A stretch of DNA of 64,000 bases, from the NCBI RefSeq assembly GCF_002514725.1, contig NZ_NTLB01000004.1, forward strand, positions 496,001 through 560,000, in the 5' to 3' direction. This DNA comes from Mangrovitalea sediminis (GTDB lineage: Bacteria > Pseudomonadota > Gammaproteobacteria > Pseudomonadales > Oleiphilaceae). The notes under the pieces are model-generated. The model saw only the letters and a program-made list of their open reading frames with translations, did no database searches and was not told the origin of the DNA. Every line of letters starts with the position of its first letter. Positions within the stretch are counted from its first letter, which is position 1. Both the position numbers and the translations under genes were made by a program. Below, in pieces: positions 59,945 to 64,000 of the stretch.

Positions 59945-61019
59945 TCACCGTCTCCAAGCACTGCGTAACAACATCATGAGTGGCATCCGGTCGCGCCAGC
60001 TCGCGAGCAGACCGGGCCATTTCCAACAATCTGCCACGATCGCGACAAAGTTCATCCAGCGATGCGGCCAGCACTTCCGGCGTCAATTCCGCCTGCTGAT
60101 ACAAGCGAGCTGCCCCAGCATCGACCATATAGCGCGCATTACGCGTCTGATGGTCATCCACCGCATGAGGGAATGGCACCAGAATGGCGCCTAAACCTGC
60201 GGCACAAAGCTCTGCAATGGTCAGAGCGCCAGCGCGGCAAACCACCAGATCGGCCCAGGCATAGGCCTCGCACATATCCGAAATAAAGGGCTCGACGGTC
60301 ACGTCGACGCCAGCCGAGGCATAGGCCGCACAAGTCGCCTCCTGATGCTTCTGGCCACACTGGTGGCGCACTTCCAGCCGTACCGTCTCCGGCAGTTTGG
60401 CCAGGGCTAGAGGCAGCGTGGCATTCAACGCCTGCGCCCCAAGGCTGCCGCCAAGTACCAACAGGCGGACAGGTCCTTCACGGCCGGCCAGTCGCTGCTC
60501 GGGGGCCTCAATCGCGGCCACGTCGGGGCGTACCGGATTGCCCGTGCAGAGCGTCTTGATCCCTGAACCAAAGCTTCCCGGAAAGGCTTCCAGCACCCGC
60601 GTCGCAAGCCGGGCCAGAATGCGGTTCGTCATACCCGCGACGGCGTTCTGTTCGTGAATCACCAGGGGCCGGCGCGTCAGCCAGGCAGCAAGGCCTCCCG
60701 GCCCGGTCACAAAACCACCCATACCAACAACACCATCGGGTCGTACCTTGCGCAGCACCTTGAGCGCCTGCCACAGCGCACGCATCAGCTTCCAGGGCGC
60801 CGCCAGCAGCGCCAGACGCCCCTTGCCGCGCAACCCGGTGATGGCGATCAGGTGCATAGGAATCCCTGAACCTTCAACCAACCGGACTTCCATACCGCCG
60901 ACAGCGCCCAACCAGAACACGCTGTGTCCGCGTTCCTGCAGCTCACGGGCCGTCGCCATCGCCGGAAAGACATGGCCTCCGGTGCCACCCGCCATAATCA
61001 GAAAACGTTTAGCGGCCAC
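59937..61019 (-). CDS. murG: MurG, lipid II-forming GlcNAc transferase
   Basis: 360 residues. Membrane-associated GT28 glycosyltransferase that converts lipid I to lipid II. The loops are [16 protein letters not shown] (near 8-23) and [13 protein letters not shown] (near 184), with the acceptor region [20 protein letters not shown] near 260. GTG 61019 is chosen as start because AGGAGGAGGG lies upstream and the family length results; a longer frame extends 99 nt into ftsW. Overlap with ftsW is 11 nt. Confidence 0.96.
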
Positions 61020-62178
61020 GCCTGCCCTCCTCCTGGCTGACGAGATCGAGACGCTCGATCTCGACACGCGCCAGAATACCGATGCAGACACAACTCGCAG
61101 CCAGACTACTGCCGCCATAACTCACCAGCGGCAAGGTCAGCCCCTTCGTCGGCAGCAAGCCTGTGCTGACGCCCATATTGATGAACGCCTGTAACCCGAG
61201 GATCAGTGTCACGCCGTAGGCAAAACAGGCAGCGAAAAGCATTCCGGCACGTTCCGCATTACGGCCGATGCGCATCCCGGTCCAGAACAGCAAGGCGTAT
61301 ATCGCCAGCACCGCCAGGGCGCCAACCAATCCGAATTCCTCGCCGATAATCGCGAAGATAAAGTCCGTATGGGCCTCGGGCAGATAAAAGAGTTTCTGCA
61401 CCGAATTCCCCAAGCCGACGCCGAACCAGTGACCACGTCCGAAAGCAATCAGTGATTGGGTTAGTTGGTAACCGGTGTCGAATTGGTCTTTCCAGGGATC
61501 CAGATAAGCCACCACACGCTTGAGGCGGTATGGCTGGAACACCACCAGGGCGACTCCGACGGCAACACAGGCAACGATCAACGGCAGAAAGCGCGTCAGC
61601 CGGACGCCGCTCAGGAAAATCATCCCCAGTGCCGACGTCATCAGCACCACCGTGGCACCGAAATCCGGCTCCACCACCAGCAACGTGGCTGCTGCCCCCA
61701 GGATAATGAAAGGTTTGAGGAACCCCTGCCAGCTGCCAAGCAATTCATCCCGACGGCGATCGACATAACCCGCCAGATAGGCGATCAGGCATAGCTTGGC
61801 GATCTCGGACACCTGCACATTGAACAGGCCCATCGGAATCCAGCGGGTGGAGCCGTTGACACTGCGCCCCAACGGCGTCAACACCAGGATCAGGCTGGCA
61901 AAGGCCACCCCCATCAGGAGCCACCCGCTACGCTGCCACCAGGCGATCGGCAAATTGGCCACACCCAGGGCGATCACCAGTCCAATCGCGACATAGGCAA
62001 GTTGGCGATAAACGAAATAGAAGGGCGAGCCATAAGTCTGTGCGGCCATATCCATGGAGGCCGACGCAATCATGATGGTGCCGATCACCATCAGCGTACC
62101 CGAGCAAAGCAGCAGCATCTGCAGTGGCTGGAAAGGATTCCGAAGCGCCTGGCGCGTGGTCATCGCAAGGGAAGTCAT
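61009..62178 (-). CDS. ftsW: SEDS-family peptidoglycan polymerase FtsW
   Basis: 389 residues, about ten membrane helices. Septal peptidoglycan glycosyltransferase acting with PBP3. Signature segments are RWIPMGLFNVQVSEIAKL (near 133), LLVVEPDFGATVVL with the catalytic Asp, and GLTLPLVSYGGSSLAASCVC near the C terminus. Its ATG overlaps the murD stop (ATGA). Confidence 0.96.
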   Translation of the reverse strand: MTSLAMTTRQALRNPFQPLQMLLLCSGTLMVIGTIMIASASMDMAAQTYGSPFYFVYRQLAYVAIGLVIALGVANLPIAWWQRSGWLLMGVAFASLILVLTPLGRSVNGSTRWIPMGLFNVQVSEIAKLCLIAYLAGYVDRRRDELLGSWQGFLKPFIILGAAATLLVVEPDFGATVVLMTSALGMIFLSGVRLTRFLPLIVACVAVGVALVVFQPYRLKRVVAYLDPWKDQFDTGYQLTQSLIAFGRGHWFGVGLGNSVQKLFYLPEAHTDFIFAIIGEEFGLVGALAVLAIYALLFWTGMRIGRNAERAGMLFAACFAYGVTLILGLQAFINMGVSTGLLPTKGLTLPLVSYGGSSLAASCVCIGILARVEIERLDLVSQEEGRRGR

Positions 62179-63512
62179 AAGGCCTCCACCGCGCTGATGA
62201 AGCGCTCACCGCGCTCCTCGTAATGCCGGAACATGTCGAAACTGGCGCAAGCCGGCGACAGGAGGACGATATCGCCGGGAGCCGCCATCGCGGCTGCCGC
62301 TTTCACGGCGGCCTCCAGGGAGTCAACACGTTCAACCGGTACACCCGTCAGCACTTCGGCAAGTCGGGGGGCATCGCGCCCAAACAGGATAACCCCTCGG
62401 CAATGACGCTCAACCGGCGCACTCAAGGGCGCAAAGTCCGCCCCTTTGCCGTCACCGCCAGCAATCAGGACAATCTTGCCCCGCTCACTGGCAAGGCTAT
62501 TGATCGCAGCCACAGAGGCGCCGACATTGGTTCCCTTCGAATCGTTGATATATTCGACGCCGTCCAGAGTGCGCACAGGCTGACAACGATGCCGCAGCCC
62601 CGTAAACGATTGCGCCGTCTGAACCATGACATCCAGCGGCAACCCCACGGCTTCGCCCAGCGCGAGAGCGGCCATTACGTTCATCAGGTTATGGGTACCA
62701 CGCAGTGTCAAGGTGTCTGCGCGCACCAGATTCTCCAAGCCGCGGGTTATCCAGACCCCCTCATCATCCTCACGGGTGCTGTATATCCCGGGATTGATGC
62801 TGTGCATGGCAAACCCACGCAAGGTCATATCAGTGCGGACCAACGGCGAACTCAGCGGATCGTCAAGATTGATCACGGCAGTCCGGCAACCGTTATAGAT
62901 CCGCTGCTTGGCCTTGAAGTATTCCTCCCGGCCCGAGTAGCGGTCCATATGGTCGTCACTGATATTGAGAACCGTTGCCACCTCCGCATCCAGACGCTCC
63001 GTCGTTTCCAGCTGAAAGCTGGAAAGTTCCATGACGTACAGTTCGATATCGTCGGCCAGCAGCTCCAACGCGGGCGTTCCCAGGTTGCCACCAACCGCTA
63101 CCCGCTTACCCGCGGCCCTGGCCATTTCACCCACCAACATGGTCACCGTGCTCTTACCGTTAGAACCGGTAATGGCCACAATCGGTGCCTTGGCCGCCTC
63201 GCGGAACAGGTCGATGTCCCCCCGGATACGAGCACCTGCCTGCCGGGCTGCCACAATCGCAGGTTCGCTGACCGCCACACCTGGGCTGACGATCAATTCG
63301 TTAAACTGACTGAACAGATCCCCATTAAAGGGACCACAATGCAGGACGACATCCGGAAACTCGGACTGAAGCGTCTCCAGCCCCGGCGGCTGTATACGGC
63401 TGTCGGCCACAACAACATCATGCCCCTGCCCGCGCAGGAAACGCACGCACGACAGCCCGGTCTTACCAAGACCGACTATCAGTATGTGACGATCCGTTGC
63501 GATCAAAGCCAT
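62175..63512 (-). CDS. murD: UDP-N-acetylmuramoyl-L-alanine-D-glutamate ligase
   Basis: 445 residues. Adds D-Glu to UDP-MurNAc-L-Ala. The N-terminal domain has ILIVGLGKTGLSCVRFLRGQ, the ATP site AITGSNGKSTVTML near 114, the central-domain motif NISDDHMDRY near 182, and YINDSKGTNVGA near 320 with the catalytic Lys. It starts 17 nt after mraY. Confidence 0.97.
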   Translation of the reverse strand: MALIATDRHILIVGLGKTGLSCVRFLRGQGHDVVVADSRIQPPGLETLQSEFPDVVLHCGPFNGDLFSQFNELIVSPGVAVSEPAIVAARQAGARIRGDIDLFREAAKAPIVAITGSNGKSTVTMLVGEMARAAGKRVAVGGNLGTPALELLADDIELYVMELSSFQLETTERLDAEVATVLNISDDHMDRYSGREEYFKAKQRIYNGCRTAVINLDDPLSSPLVRTDMTLRGFAMHSINPGIYSTREDDEGVWITRGLENLVRADTLTLRGTHNLMNVMAALALGEAVGLPLDVMVQTAQSFTGLRHRCQPVRTLDGVEYINDSKGTNVGASVAAINSLASERGKIVLIAGGDGKGADFAPLSAPVERHCRGVILFGRDAPRLAEVLTGVPVERVDSLEAAVKAAAAMAAPGDIVLLSPACASFDMFRHYEERGERFISAVEAL

Positions 63513-63529
63513 GGCCCGATCAGCTCCCG

Positions 63530-64000
63530 TTAGCGAATTTTCAACGTGGCCAGTCCGATCAGGACCAGGACCACAGTCACGACCCAGAACCGCACAATCA
63601 CGCGCGGTTCCGGCCAGCCTTTAAGTTCAAAGTGGTGATGCAGCGGCGCCATGCGGAATATCCGCCGGCCTGTCAGCTTGAACGACGCCACCTGCAGGAT
63701 CACGGAGATCGTCTCCATGACGAAGACGCCGCCCATGATGAACAGCACAATTTCCTGATGCACGATCACAGCGACAATCCCCAGGGCTGCCCCCAGGGCC
63801 AGGGCCCCCACATCGCCCATGAAGACCTGCGCCGGATAGGTGTTGAACCAGAGGAAGCCCAACCCCGACCCCACGAGCGCGCCGCAGAATACAATCAACT
63901 CCCCGGTACCTGGCAAGTGAGGAATATGTAAATATTCCGCAAATTTCACATGCCCCGACAGGTAGGCAAATATTGCCAGCGCACCGGCCACCATGACGGT
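63530..64000 (-). CDS. mraY: MraY, lipid I-forming translocase (5' part beyond window)
   Basis: 156 C-terminal residues are visible; the N-terminal half lies right of the window. MraY transfers phospho-MurNAc-pentapeptide to undecaprenyl phosphate. The visible part includes [20 protein letters not shown] with the catalytic Asp of the third cytoplasmic loop, [16 protein letters not shown] and the HHHFE segment ([16 protein letters not shown]), then the last membrane helix. Confidence 0.96.
   Translation of the reverse strand, partial: TVMVAGALAIFAYLSGHVKFAEYLHIPHLPGTGELIVFCGALVGSGLGFLWFNTYPAQVFMGDVGALALGAALGIVAVIVHQEIVLFIMGGVFVMETISVILQVASFKLTGRRIFRMAPLHHHFELKGWPEPRVIVRFWVVTVVLVLIGLATLKIR

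Noticed and set aside
62223-63533. 436-codon plus-strand open frame opposite murD
   Set aside because: Antisense shadow with His/Arg/Gln-rich low-complexity product.

Overview
The window looks like a chromosomal segment of a GC-rich (roughly 60 % by eye) gammaproteobacterium of the Pseudomonas / Marinobacter / Oceanospirillales type. The basis is a complete division and cell-wall run (mraY to lpxC, then a DUF721 gene, an M23 peptidase and secA), the block folA-thyA-lgt-TSUP-NRDE, the block xseB-ispA-dxs-ribA, and an aerobic phenylacetate pathway. The species cannot be fixed from the sequence alone. I see no tRNA, rRNA, CRISPR array, transposase or integrase gene.

1-8.8 kb: phenylacetate catabolism. 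paaG (cut by the left edge) points left; paaY and the repressor gene paaX are convergent; paaABCDE and paaZ run right and end in two tandem terminators. Two sites of the form TGAYAC-N27-GTATCM lie over the promoters in front of paaG and paaA and are probably the operators of PaaX.

8.8-16.1 kb: envelope sensing and efflux. A histidine kinase with a His/Asp-rich periplasmic loop and its OmpR-type regulator diverge from a small secreted His-rich protein whose promoter region carries a tandem direct repeat. Next comes a two-gene RND efflux operon (adaptor and pump, no outer-membrane channel) behind two inverted repeats.

16.1-17.75 kb: a lower-GC insert with an ArsR-type repressor and an AHSA1/SRPBCC protein. 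The ArsR gene is probably read from a leaderless mRNA. The insert lies between two almost identical terminator hairpins.

17.8-33.9 kb: accessory metabolism and signalling. A secreted phosphoesterase and a divergent MFS exporter share a 13-bp inverted repeat placed symmetrically before both starts. After these come a GlxA-type regulator, a PLP-dependent dehydratase coupled to an M24-fold hydrolase, a membrane GGDEF-EAL protein, PBP4 (dacB), a solute-binding protein, an unknown periplasmic protein, a LysE exporter, a BNR-repeat lipoprotein and a TauE/SafE-DUF1634 pair.

33.9-50.9 kb: housekeeping genes. These are a DEAD-box helicase, the minus-strand run TSUP-lgt-thyA-folA, an NRDE protein, a PilZ protein, xseB-ispA, dxs, and the minus-strand run secA-argJ-mutT/thiE-moaC-moaA-ribA.

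51.2-64 kb: M23 peptidase, DUF721, lpxC, and the dcw cluster ftsZ-ftsA-ftsQ-ddlB-murC-murG-ftsW-murD-mraY (mraY cut by the right edge). Several genes here overlap by 4-11 nt, so translation is probably coupled. Many starts were moved inward from the longest reading frame using ribosome-binding sites or family length, and some of these starts are GTG or TTG.
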